DNA from: Streptomyces sp. R33
GTDB taxonomy: Bacteria; Actinomycetota; Actinomycetes; Streptomycetales; Streptomycetaceae
Reading direction: 5' to 3'
NCBI RefSeq assembly: GCF_041200175.1
Contig: NZ_CP165727.1
Span: 7,124,001 to 7,188,000, forward strand
Length of the DNA stretch: 64,000 bases
Part shown: one piece after another, positions 24,020 to 31,449 of the stretch
How positions within the stretch are numbered: position 1 is the first letter of the stretch
How the letters are laid out: each line of letters begins with the position of its first letter
Notes under the pieces: model-generated
What the model saw: only the letters and a program-made list of their open reading frames with translations
What the model was told of the DNA's origin: nothing
The model's database searches: none
Program-made: the position numbers and the translations under genes

Positions 24020-26343
24020 GACGGGTCTTCTTCCTTTGCGTGGTGCCCCGGGCGGACGGCGACCAAGGCGGTGGGGACGGGCTCTGCACCGAGGGAGTCG
24101 GCGGTGCGAGGGGGTGGGGGCAGGTGAGGCCGCGAGGGCGGCGGGGCACCCCTGCCGGGCGGGCGGGGAACGGACGCCGGATGCGGCACCTTGCGTCCGA
24201 TCGGCCACGGCGCCCACCAGTTCAGGCCTCCCGCCAGGCGCATGAGCGCCGGTACGAGGACGCCCCGCACGAGGGTGGCGTCGAGGAGGACGCCGAGGCC
24301 TGCGCCGATTCCGAAGAACTGCAGGAGCGAGACCTGGGAGGTGCCGAAGCTCAGGAGCGTGAACGCGAGGAGGGCGCCGGCGGTCGTGACGATGCCGCCC
24401 GTGTGGGCTATGCCCGTGACGATCGAGTCGGCGTTGTCCTGCCCGGCCTCGTGCGCCTCCTTGATGCGGGCGAGGACGAACACCTCGTAGTCCACCGAGA
24501 GCCCGAAGACGATGCAGAACAGCAGCACCGGCATGGTCGTGCTGAGGGGGCCGGGCGTGAAGTGGAGCAGGTGCTGGAGATGGCCCGTCTGGAAGACCCA
24601 CACCATCGCGCCGAGGACGGCCGCGAGGCTCAGGGCGTTCAGCGCGATGGCTTTCAGCGGCAGCAGCAGACTGCGCGTGAAGCCGAGCAGCAGAACGAAC
24701 GTGGTGAGGGTGATCAGGGAGAGGGCCAGCGGAAGCCGGTCTCCCACGGTGGCCTTGGCGTCGACCAGGACCGCGCTCGGTCCGCCGACGAGGACGTCGG
24801 TGCCCGCCGGGGCGGGAGTCGCGCGGACGGCGTGCACGAGCTGCTGGGCGGCGCGCGACTGCGGTTCCGCCTGCGGCACCACGGAGATCCGGGCCGGGCC
24901 GTCGCCGACGGGCTTGGCCGCGGTTCCGGCGGAGCCGGGGGTCGCTGCCTTCTCGCCGTGACGGAAGCTGCCCTCGGGCCCCATGACCCGGGCGACCTGC
25001 GGGAGCGCGGACAGCCGGCGGGCGTAGTCCTCCCGGGCCGGCGAGGACGCCTTGCCCGTCATGACGACCGTGAGCGCGCTCGGGCCGTTCATGTCGAACG
25101 CACCGCGCACCAGGTCCCCGGTCTGACGGCTGGACGAGCTCACGGGCAGCGCCCGCTCGTCAGGGGTGGCGAAACCGGCGTGCGCGAACGGCCCGGCGAG
25201 CACCACGAGCAGCCCGATCACCGGCAGCGCCGCGATCAGCGGCCTGCGTACGACGATCTGCGCCAGCCTGCGCCAGAAACGTGACTCCGAGCCGGCGTGG
25301 GCCCGGCGTCGCCACGGCACGGCCCAGGCGTTCACCCGCTTCCCGAGCAGCGCGAGCAGGGCCGGCAGCACCGTGACGGCGCTCACCGCAGCGATCGCCA
25401 CCACGGCGATGCCCGCATACGCGAAGGAGCGCAGGAAGTACGGCGGGAACACCAGCAGCGTCGCGAGCGCGGCGGAAACCGTGGCGGCACTGAAGAGGAC
25501 CGTGTGGCCCGCGGTGCGCACGGTCCGCAAGGCGGCGCTGCGCGAGCCGTGTCCGTCGGCGAGCTCCTCGCGGAACCGGGAGACGATCAGCAGTCCGTAG
25601 TCGATGCCCAGCCCCAGGCCGAGCGCGGTGGTGAGGTTCAGCGCGAACACGGACACGTCGGTGACGGCGCCGAGCACGCTCAGGACCAGCAGCGTCCCGG
25701 CGATGGCCAGCACCCCGATCAGCAGGGGCAGCGCCGCGGCCACCACACTGCCGAACACCAGGACCAGCAGGATCAGGGTTCCCGGCAGCACGACAGACTC
25801 GGCCCGCTTCAGGTCGGACTCCGAGAGGTCCTGGAGCTCGGCGTCGATGAGCGCCGGTCCACCCACGTGCACCTTGAGGGGCGTCGTGGCAGCCGTCGGG
25901 GTGGTCAGCTCCTTGCTCAGCTGCCTGACCCGCGTTCCGAGCTGTTCGCCCTCGCCGTCCACGTGCGCGACGAGCATGGCCGCGTGGCCGTCCCGGCTGC
26001 GCAGCTCCGCCGCGTTGCCGGTCCAGTACGAGGTCACGGCGCTCACGTGCGGTGCGGCGCGCAGGCGTCCGGTCAGGGCCTCGCCGGCGCTCCGGGCTGC
26101 CGGACCGTCGACGGAACCGGCGCCGGCCTGCGCGACGACGACCAGGTTGGGGGACGCCCCCAGGTGCTCGGCCGCCACGCTGGCGGCGCGGCTCGACTCC
26201 GATCGCGGATCGTCGTACCCCTGCGTCTTCAGCCGGCCGGTCGCCTCTGCGCCGAACACGGCGGACAGCAGGAGAAACACGAGCGCGGCGAAGAGGACGA
26301 GCCGTGGGCGGCGGGTCACGAAGACCCCTGCACGACGGGACAT
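24016..26343 (-). CDS. MMPL/RND-family membrane exporter
   Basis: 775 residues; GGAGG sits five bases before the ATG. Two halves each have a membrane helix, a ~160-residue external domain and a bundle of five to six helices, with Asp-Tyr pairs in the helices (LGLGIDYGLLIVSRF and FGLSVDYEVFVLARI) as in MmpL/SCO-type proton-driven lipid exporters. The C-terminus has a ~60-residue Pro/Arg-rich tail. The 4-bp overlap with the PKS gene shows they are made together; export of the PKS-derived amphiphile is the likely role. Confidence 0.92.
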   Translation of the reverse strand: MSRRAGVFVTRRPRLVLFAALVFLLLSAVFGAEATGRLKTQGYDDPRSESSRAASVAAEHLGASPNLVVVAQAGAGSVDGPAARSAGEALTGRLRAAPHVSAVTSYWTGNAAELRSRDGHAAMLVAHVDGEGEQLGTRVRQLSKELTTPTAATTPLKVHVGGPALIDAELQDLSESDLKRAESVVLPGTLILLVLVFGSVVAAALPLLIGVLAIAGTLLVLSVLGAVTDVSVFALNLTTALGLGLGIDYGLLIVSRFREELADGHGSRSAALRTVRTAGHTVLFSAATVSAALATLLVFPPYFLRSFAYAGIAVVAIAAVSAVTVLPALLALLGKRVNAWAVPWRRRAHAGSESRFWRRLAQIVVRRPLIAALPVIGLLVVLAGPFAHAGFATPDERALPVSSSSRQTGDLVRGAFDMNGPSALTVVMTGKASSPAREDYARRLSALPQVARVMGPEGSFRHGEKAATPGSAGTAAKPVGDGPARISVVPQAEPQSRAAQQLVHAVRATPAPAGTDVLVGGPSAVLVDAKATVGDRLPLALSLITLTTFVLLLGFTRSLLLPLKAIALNALSLAAVLGAMVWVFQTGHLQHLLHFTPGPLSTTMPVLLFCIVFGLSVDYEVFVLARIKEAHEAGQDNADSIVTGIAHTGGIVTTAGALLAFTLLSFGTSQVSLLQFFGIGAGLGVLLDATLVRGVLVPALMRLAGGLNWWAPWPIGRKVPHPASVPRPPGRGAPPPSRPHLPPPPRTADSLGAEPVPTALVAVRPGHHAKEEDPS

Positions 26344-26372
26344 GAATGCCTCCGGTCGGATGGTGTTTCGCT

Positions 26373-26387
26373 CCTGCTCTGAGCAGG
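26373..26387. promoter_or_regulatory. Palindrome CCTGCTC-T-GAGCAGG upstream of MMPL operon
   Basis: A perfect 7-1-7 palindrome 30-44 bp before the MMPL start. A copy with one mismatch lies at 28051-28065 between paralogues D and C. A repressor or activator site shared by the PKS operon and the secreted-protein genes is inferred. Confidence 0.5.
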
Positions 26388-26522
26388 ACGGTCGATTTCC
26401 ACCGTGCCGGGAGGAGGGAGGGGGTCATAGCCCCGGCTATTCGTTACTTGACAGGCCGCTTCGTGCGGGGCAGAAGAGTTCACCCCGGCACGGCGGCCGG
26501 CTTCTATCAAGATCGGTTCTGG

Positions 26523-26554
26523 GCGTCAAGTCACGTGTTCGAGTGGCGTGACGC
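26523..26554 (+). promoter_or_regulatory. Conserved 32-nt hairpin element upstream of paralogue B
   Basis: Arms GCGTCA.GTCAC and GTGGC.TGACGC with loop GTGTTCGA, 95 bp before paralogue B. It matches the copies at 14368-14399 and 28121-28152. GGTTTATTTG and CGCCCTCACCGGGGAAC, ~15-45 bp further on, are conserved as well. Confidence 0.6.
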
Positions 26555-26649
26555 GGGTTCCGTCTTCGGGTTTATTTGGAGTACGCCCTCACCGGGGAAC
26601 TCCCGGAGACGGTTTACCAGCCTTTTCTTATCCCGAATGGAGAATTCTC

Positions 26650-27075
26650 ATGTCTGAGCGTTTTTGGACCCGTCGTATCGTCCTGGCCGGAGCTTCCGTT
26701 GCGCTGCTCGGTGGTGGCATCGCCCTGCCGGCGACCGCCATGGCCGCACCCGTCGCCGCCCCGCAGCAGGCCGTCAGCCTCCTCCCCCAGGACAGCGCCG
26801 ACGGCATCGGTACCGGCGGCGACGCCAACGCCGAGAACACCACGGTCGGCGGCGAGGCAAAGGGTGGCAACGCCAGCACCGGCGTCGGCAACTGCGAGGG
26901 CGGGTGCGAGGTCACCACCGGCAACGCCACCGGCGGTGACGCCAGCGCCGACGCCATCAACACCGGCGACGCCACCGCCGTCGGCGGCGACGGCACCGGC
27001 ACGGGCGGCCAGGTGAACAAGCAGGACATCAAGCTGCAGCTGAAGGAAAACCTGAAGCAGAAGCTCGGCAATTGA
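26650..27075 (+). CDS. Secreted CxGxC-repeat protein, paralogue B
   Basis: 141 residues from MSERFWTRRIVLAG with GGAG seven bases before the ATG; a longer open frame upstream lies in the regulatory module and is not real. Build as in paralogue A: signal peptide, Gly/Asn/Thr/Ala repeats with one GNCEGGC motif, then a charged helix (NKQDIKLQLKENLKQKLGN). The C-terminal helix could pair with its paralogues. Function unknown; an extracellular or spore/hyphal surface role is only a guess. Confidence 0.8.
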   Translation: MSERFWTRRIVLAGASVALLGGGIALPATAMAAPVAAPQQAVSLLPQDSADGIGTGGDANAENTTVGGEAKGGNASTGVGNCEGGCEVTTGNATGGDASADAINTGDATAVGGDGTGTGGQVNKQDIKLQLKENLKQKLGN

Positions 27076-27100
27076 GGGCGGGGCACCGCCCCCACATGAC

Positions 27101-27135
27101 GGACGCCGGAGAGGCACACAGCCTCTCCGGCGTCC
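27101..27135. terminator. Bidirectional terminator hairpin, copy 2 of 3
   Basis: A perfect 15-bp stem identical in sequence to copy 1, loop ACACA, between convergent paralogues B (+) and D (-). Confidence 0.85.
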
Positions 27136-27156
27136 GTTCCGTGCCTGTCCGGCTCG

Positions 27157-27909
27157 TCAGCCGTTGCCGCCCGTGGCCGTCGCGTCACCCGTCACGGCCG
27201 TTGCGTTGCCGGTGTTGAGGGCGTCGGCGCTGGCGGCGCCGCCCGTTGCGGCACCCGTGGTGATGGTGCACCTGCCGATGCAGGTGCCGACACCGGAGTT
27301 GGCGTTGCCGCCGGTGGCGGTACCGCCCACCGTGGTGTTCGCGGCACTGGCATCGCCGCTGACGGCGATGGCGTCACCCCCCGTACCCGTGTCGCCGTCA
27401 CCCAAGGTCCGCGTGCTCTGCCCGACCGAGTTCGCGGCCTCGGACGTGCCGCGCACGACCTCACCGCTCACGGCGGTGTTGACGCTGTCCTGGCACAGAC
27501 CGCTGCACGCGTTGAAGGCGCCGTCACCCACGGCGGTGTTCGTGCTGGTGCCGCAGAGGCCCACGCACTCGCTGAACGCGCCGACCCCCACGGTCGTGTT
27601 GGTGCTGCCGTCGCACAGCCCCCGGCACGCGCCGGAGGAACCGTCGCCCACGGCCGTGTTGGCGCTGTCGTGACAGATGCCCTCGCACACGCCGGAGGTG
27701 CCGTTGCCCGCGGCGGTGTTGGCGCTGTCGTGGCAGATCCCCCTGCACACGGACGGTGCGCCGTCCGTTGCGGCAGTGGTGATGCCGGCGTAGCCGTACT
27801 GGGGGGATGCCGGTGCGGCCATCGCGGTCGCCGGCAGGGCCACGACGCCGGTCAGTGCCACGGAAGCCGCGGCCAGCACGATACGACGGGTCCAGGAACG
27901 CTCATTCAT
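27157..27909 (-). CDS. Secreted CxGxC-repeat protein, large paralogue D
   Basis: 250 residues from MNERSWTRRIVLAA with CGGAGAATTCCG before the ATG; the first 48 residues of the longer frame are not supported. After a signal peptide nearly the same as in paralogues A-C come five exact 20-residue repeats, C-x-G-[IL]-C-x-x-S-x-N-T-[AT]-x-G-x-G, then a C-terminal half resembling A-C (VSGDASAANTTVGG, then GTCIGRCTITTG). That makes twelve Cys in six C-x-G-x-C pairs, a regular array suited to stacked disulfides or metal sites on a beta-solenoid. It lacks the charged C-terminal helix of its paralogues and ends in a Gly-rich tail. No family recognised. Confidence 0.8.
   Translation of the reverse strand: MNERSWTRRIVLAAASVALTGVVALPATAMAAPASPQYGYAGITTAATDGAPSVCRGICHDSANTAAGNGTSGVCEGICHDSANTAVGDGSSGACRGLCDGSTNTTVGVGAFSECVGLCGTSTNTAVGDGAFNACSGLCQDSVNTAVSGEVVRGTSEAANSVGQSTRTLGDGDTGTGGDAIAVSGDASAANTTVGGTATGGNANSGVGTCIGRCTITTGAATGGAASADALNTGNATAVTGDATATGGNG
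27448..27747 (-). repeat. Five tandem 60-bp repeats inside paralogue D
   Basis: The first Cys codons of the five units lie at 27747, 27687, 27627, 27567 and 27507, exactly 60 bp apart, so the period is perfect with no indels. Units differ in sequence, most at the residue after the second Cys; the first two are the most alike, suggesting the latest duplication. Confidence 0.9.
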
Positions 27910-28050
27910 CGGAATTCTCCGGGATTCTTGTGCGAGGTCTTCGCCTGTGGCCAAGCGGGCGGGCGCTGAGGCTGCCGGTCGGATGCGCCCGGTGCTGTGC
28001 AGACGCCGGGGATCCCTGGGCTTATGCGAGGTTGACGTTAGCGTGTGGAT

Positions 28051-28065
28051 CATGCTCCGAGCAGG
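28051..28065. promoter_or_regulatory. Near-palindrome CATGCTC-C-GAGCAGG, second copy
   Basis: It matches the perfect palindrome at 26373-26387 at 13 of 15 positions, 142 bp upstream of D and 220 bp upstream of C. Confidence 0.45.
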
Positions 28066-28120
28066 ATCTGGCGAAGCGCGGCGTGTTCCCGTCGCTTCCC
28101 GGTATCAAGATCGATTCTGG

Positions 28121-28152
28121 GCGTCAAGTCACGTGTTCGAGTGGCGTGACGC
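28121..28152 (+). promoter_or_regulatory. Conserved 32-nt hairpin element upstream of paralogue C
   Basis: Identical in the 32-nt hairpin to the copy upstream of paralogue B; 132 bp before paralogue C. Confidence 0.6.
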
Positions 28153-28284
28153 AGGTTCTCCGACAGGGTTTATTTGAAGTGCGCCCTCACCGGGGAACGC
28201 CTCGGAGGACATGAAGCCGGAGCATATCTCCGGACTTTTCCGCGGGGCAGAATGCGACCTTTTTATACCGAATGGAGAATTCTC

Positions 28285-28707
28285 ATGTCTGAGCGTTTCT
28301 GGACCCGTCGTATCGTCCTGGCCGGAGCTTCCGTGGCACTGATCGGCGGCGGTGTCGCGCTGCCGGCGACCGCGATGGCCGCGCCGACCGCCGCCCCGCA
28401 GCAGGCCGTCACGCTCCCCCAGGACAGTGCCGACGGCATCGGCGTCGGCGGCAACGCCAATGCCGGGAACACGACCGTCGGCGGTACCGCGCGCGGCGGC
28501 AACGCCAGCACCGGCGTCGCCAACTGCGAGGGCGGGTGCACGGTCACCACCGGTGTCGCCCGCGGTGGCAACGCCAGTGCGGACGCCGTCAACACCGGCG
28601 ACGCCACCGCAGTGGGCGGCAACGGCACCGGCACCGGCGGCACCGTCACCACACAGGACATCAAGCAGGAGGTCCTGCAGAACCTGAAGGCGAAGCTCGC
28701 CCGCTGA
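28285..28707 (+). CDS. Secreted CxGxC-repeat protein, paralogue C
   Basis: 140 residues from MSERFWTRRIVLAG, GGAG seven bases before the ATG. Signal peptide, then the same Gly/Asn/Thr/Ala repeats with one ANCEGGC motif, then a charged helix (TTQDIKQEVLQNLKAKLAR). It is the most diverged of the three short paralogues (for example GNANAGN for GDANAEN), but its signal peptide and 5' leader are nearly the same as in B. Confidence 0.8.
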   Translation: MSERFWTRRIVLAGASVALIGGGVALPATAMAAPTAAPQQAVTLPQDSADGIGVGGNANAGNTTVGGTARGGNASTGVANCEGGCTVTTGVARGGNASADAVNTGDATAVGGNGTGTGGTVTTQDIKQEVLQNLKAKLAR

Positions 28708-28732
28708 GGGCCCACACCCCACCGCCCCCCAC

Positions 28733-28771
28733 GCGGACGCCGGAGAGGTCCACAGCCTCTCCGGCGTCCGC
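28733..28771. terminator. Bidirectional terminator hairpin, copy 3 of 3
   Basis: A 16-bp stem (GCGGACGCCGGAGAGG / CCTCTCCGGCGTCCGC) with a 7-nt loop, between convergent paralogue C and the VOC gene. Confidence 0.8.
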
Positions 28772-28783
28772 ACGTCCGGTGGC

Positions 28784-29260
28784 TCAGCCGCCGTCCTGCA
28801 TGGTCTCCAGTGCCTCTTTCGCCCGCTTCTCCATCTCCTCCGGGGGGATGTCCGCCACGTGCGTGGCGATGTTCCAGCGGTGGCCGAAGGGATCCTCGAG
28901 CTGCCCGGTGCGGTCGCCGTAGAACTCGTCCTTGACCGGGGACACCTCCGTGGCGCCGCGGGAGAGGGCCTCGGCGAAGACGGCGTCGACGTCCTCGACG
29001 TACACGTGCAGGGTGATGGGCGTGCCGCCCACCGACTTCGGCGAGCGGAATCCGATCTCCGGGTACTCGTCGGCGAGCATGATGACCGAGTTGCCCAGCT
29101 CCAGCTCGGCGTGGCCGATCCTGCCGTCGGGAGCCGGCATCCTCATCCGCTCGGTCGCGCCGAGCACGGACACGTAGAAGTCGATCGCGGCAGCGGCCCC
29201 GTCGGTACAGAGGTACGGCGTGACCCGCGGATGCCCCTCGGGAATGGGTTTGACGGCCAC
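28784..29260 (-). CDS. VOC-family (glyoxalase-fold) protein
   Basis: 158 residues from a GTG at 29260, chosen for the GGGAG five bases upstream (VAVKPIPEGHPRVTPYLC). One VOC repeat pair of the PhnB/YdcJ-like type: IDFYVSVLGATER, IGHAELELG, ITLHVYVEDVDAVFAEAL, and the Glu/His region QLEDPFGHRWNIATH. Small metal-dependent lyase, isomerase or antibiotic-binding proteins share this fold; the substrate cannot be told. It borders the metallophore locus but is probably not part of it. Confidence 0.8.
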   Translation of the reverse strand: MAVKPIPEGHPRVTPYLCTDGAAAAIDFYVSVLGATERMRMPAPDGRIGHAELELGNSVIMLADEYPEIGFRSPKSVGGTPITLHVYVEDVDAVFAEALSRGATEVSPVKDEFYGDRTGQLEDPFGHRWNIATHVADIPPEEMEKRAKEALETMQDGG

Positions 29261-29434
29261 CGGGCTCCCGCCCTTCCGAACAGTGGCGATCACCGCCGAC
29301 CGCCGTCCGCGACCACTGATATCCCGACCCCGCAGGGCACGCTCCGGCGCCGCGCTGCACCTCCGTACCGGTTGCCCCGAAGGGCCCACGGCCGCTTCCG
29401 TGGCACTCGGGCGGCGGGGCGCCGTGGAGTGGGG

Positions 29435-30190
29435 TCAGCGGACCGCGACCACCACGTGGCTGTTGCCGAACTGCCAGACCGTGCCGACGTGCTCGAAGCC
29501 CGCCCCGCGCAGCAGTGCGAGGTGGTCGGTGAGGGTCAGGTCGTTGCCCTCGCACCGCGGGTGGGCGCGGCGGTCGCGGGCAGCGAGGAGGGGCGTCAGC
29601 TCGGGGTCGGCCCGCACTGCCGACCACCACGACTCCCAGTCCTCGTGCGCCAGGGCGTGCTGGCGCTCGGCGCGCCGCCGGCCGATGTCGACGGCGAGCT
29701 CGTGGACCTTGGGGGAGTCCGGTTCCAGGTGGTCGCCGTTGACGAGGACTCCGCCGGGCCGGATGCACCCGGCCAGCTCCTCGTACGTCCGCCGCAGGGT
29801 GTCCTCGCCGAGGTAGTGCAGGGCCGTCGTCGAGACGGCGGCGTCCACCGGGCGCTCCAGCGCGAGCCCGTCGAGCCAGCCCGGCTCCCCGATCGAGGCC
29901 TCGGCGAAGCGCAGGGCCGCTCCGTGGTGCGCCCGCCCGAGTTCCAGCAGCAGCGGATCGGCGTCGACGCCCACGACCTCGGCCGCGGGCATGCGCTGCG
30001 CCAGACGGGCTGCGAGCGACCCCGGCCCGCATCCCAGGTCGACGAGGAGGGGGGCCGCGCAGCCCGCCGTCACGCGCTCGACCACGTCGGAGATGACGGT
30101 GAACCGCTCCTCGCGGTCGACCGCGTACCGCTGCTGCTGCCGTTCCCAGCGTTCCACCCACCGGCCGGCCGCCACCGTGTGCAGGTTCAT
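29435..30190 (-). CDS. Class I SAM-dependent methyltransferase
   Basis: 251 residues from MNLHTVAAGRW; a GTG at 30238 would add 16 residues and start 8 bp after the previous stop. Motif I is LVDLGCGPGSLAARL, with VVGVDADPLLLE (motif II), VDAAVSTTALHYL and the motif-III-like region CIRPGGVLVNGDH. It is the last gene of the leftward PLP-enzyme operon, so methylation of the pathway product or an intermediate is the likely role. Confidence 0.85.
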   Translation of the reverse strand: MNLHTVAAGRWVERWERQQQRYAVDREERFTVISDVVERVTAGCAAPLLVDLGCGPGSLAARLAQRMPAAEVVGVDADPLLLELGRAHHGAALRFAEASIGEPGWLDGLALERPVDAAVSTTALHYLGEDTLRRTYEELAGCIRPGGVLVNGDHLEPDSPKVHELAVDIGRRRAERQHALAHEDWESWWSAVRADPELTPLLAARDRRAHPRCEGNDLTLTDHLALLRGAGFEHVGTVWQFGNSHVVVAVR

Positions 30191-30245
30191 GTTTCTGTCC
30201 GCTCGTGCCTCTGCCGTTCTCACGGCCCTGAACTCCACATGAAAA

Positions 30246-31448
30246 TCATTGCAGATTGGCGAGGGTGGCGAGCAACGCCCCGACCTCCTCGGCCGTGTTG
30301 TACACGTGCAGGCTCACCCGCACGGATCCGTCCTTCACCTGGGCGCCCGCCTGGCAGTGTCCGTCGGACCGGACCATGAACCCGTGGCTGTAGAGGATGA
30401 ACCCGAGATCGCGGGATTCGATCTCGCGGTGCCGGAACGCCACGATGCTCCGGCGCCGCTGGACCTCGGAGCCGGCCGCCAGGCTGGAGCGGCAGCCGAG
30501 CACCTCGTACGCGTCCAGCCGGCTCAGGCCGTCCGTCAGCCGCGCCGCCAGCGCCACCGTCCACGCCTCGATCCGGTCCGTGCCGGCCGCGTCGAGCCAG
30601 TCGAGCGCGGCCGTCAGGCTTGCGATGCCCACGGTGTTCGGCGTGCCGGCCCAGCCGCCCGGCCGGAACTCCGGCCCCCGTCGGCCACGGGCCCAGACCG
30701 CACCGGTACCCGGCAGCGCCAGGGCCTTGTGGCCGGAGAACACCACGAAGTCCACGTCGAGTCCGGCGACGGAGAACGGCAGGTGGCCGATGCTCTGCGC
30801 GGCGTCGAGACAGATCGGGACGTCCGGCCCGACCACCCGGCGGATCCGGTGCACGTTCATGTCGGCGCCGTAGACGTGGTGCACATGGGTGGCCGCGACG
30901 AAACGGGTGCGGGGGCCGGCCGAGGCGGCGAGTGCCACCGGGTCGTAGTCGCCGGAGCCGTCCTGGTAGGGCAGTTCCCGGACCCGGATGCGTACGCCCT
31001 GCCGGGCCAGCAGCTCCCGTACCTCCAACCACGGAGCCAGGTTCGCCTCGTGGTCGGCGAACGGGACGACGATCTCGTCCCCGTCGGTGAGCCGGCCCGC
31101 CAGCCAGTCCCGGGCGACGGTCCGCAGCCCCTCGGAGGCCCCGCTGGTGAAGTGCACCGACGACCCGTCCGGCTCGGGGTCTCCCAGGAACTCCTTGACC
31201 CGGCCGCGGGCCCGCTCCACCGCGGCCGTCGTCGCATTGGCCCAGGGGTACGAGCCGCGGCCCGCGTTGGCGTTCGAGGTGGTGAGGTACTGCTGCACGG
31301 CGTCCAGTACGGCCTGCGGCTTCTGCGCGGTCGCCGCGCTGTCCAGGTAGGCCAGCCCCGGGTTCGCCGCGATGATCGGGAACTGGGCGCGCAACGGACG
31401 CTGCCAGGAACGCAGTTCCTCGAGGGCGCCGGTGTCGGCATCGGCCAT
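30246..31448 (-). CDS. Class V aminotransferase / cysteine-desulfurase-like PLP enzyme
   Basis: 400 residues from MADADTGALEE, one base after the stop of the upstream gene. PLP fold type I: AYLDSAATAQKP, SGASEGLRTVA, THVHHVYGADMNV, CLDAAQSIGH, and Schiff-base lysine SGHKALALPG. It resembles SufS/CsdA and related lyases, but a mobile Cys-bearing loop like that of SufS is not seen in the region around PGGWAGTPNTVG. It may therefore act as an aminotransferase, lyase or epimerase rather than as a desulfurase. Its neighbours include a rhodanese-fused enzyme, so sulfur transfer stays possible. Confidence 0.82.
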   Translation of the reverse strand: MADADTGALEELRSWQRPLRAQFPIIAANPGLAYLDSAATAQKPQAVLDAVQQYLTTSNANAGRGSYPWANATTAAVERARGRVKEFLGDPEPDGSSVHFTSGASEGLRTVARDWLAGRLTDGDEIVVPFADHEANLAPWLEVRELLARQGVRIRVRELPYQDGSGDYDPVALAASAGPRTRFVAATHVHHVYGADMNVHRIRRVVGPDVPICLDAAQSIGHLPFSVAGLDVDFVVFSGHKALALPGTGAVWARGRRGPEFRPGGWAGTPNTVGIASLTAALDWLDAAGTDRIEAWTVALAARLTDGLSRLDAYEVLGCRSSLAAGSEVQRRRSIVAFRHREIESRDLGFILYSHGFMVRSDGHCQAGAQVKDGSVRVSLHVYNTAEEVGALLATLANLQ

Positions 31449-31449
31449 G

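Larger units (their letters stand above)
26344..26649. other. Divergent intergenic region, MMPL operon / paralogue B
   Basis: 306 bp without a gene. It holds, left to right, the MMPL ribosome-binding site, a perfect 15-bp palindrome (26373-26387), a TTGACA hexamer at 26448-26453 without an obvious -10 partner, and the ~145-bp upstream module of paralogue B (from ~26504), with its hairpin at 26523-26554. Confidence 0.7.
27910..28284. other. Divergent intergenic region, paralogues D / C
   Basis: 375 bp without a gene. It holds the promoter side of D, the near-palindrome at 28051-28065 and, from ~28103, the upstream module of paralogue C. After the shared GGGGAAC the C copy diverges from A and B for about 60 bp before the common ribosome-binding region. 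Confidence 0.7.

Noticed and set aside
26448..26453. TTGACA as a firm promoter -35
   Set aside because: No -10 hexamer is seen at 16-19 bp, so it is mentioned but not called a promoter.
13788..27135. Transposon or insertion sequence ends at the inverted copies
   Set aside because: No transposase, no short target-site duplication seen; the copies are whole genes with their upstream and terminator regions.
27448..27747. A CRISPR array
   Set aside because: The 60-bp repeats are in frame, translate to a regular protein repeat, and have no spacer-repeat structure.
13848..28707. Chaplin or rodlin identity for the four secreted proteins
   Set aside because: No chaplin domain with its two cysteines and hydrophobic core is seen; the C-x-G-x-C body and the charged C-terminal helix do not fit either family.
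30246..31448. Housekeeping SufS/IscS cysteine desulfurase
   Set aside because: No Fe-S cluster genes nearby, the gene sits in a PLP-enzyme operon and the usual Cys loop is not clear.
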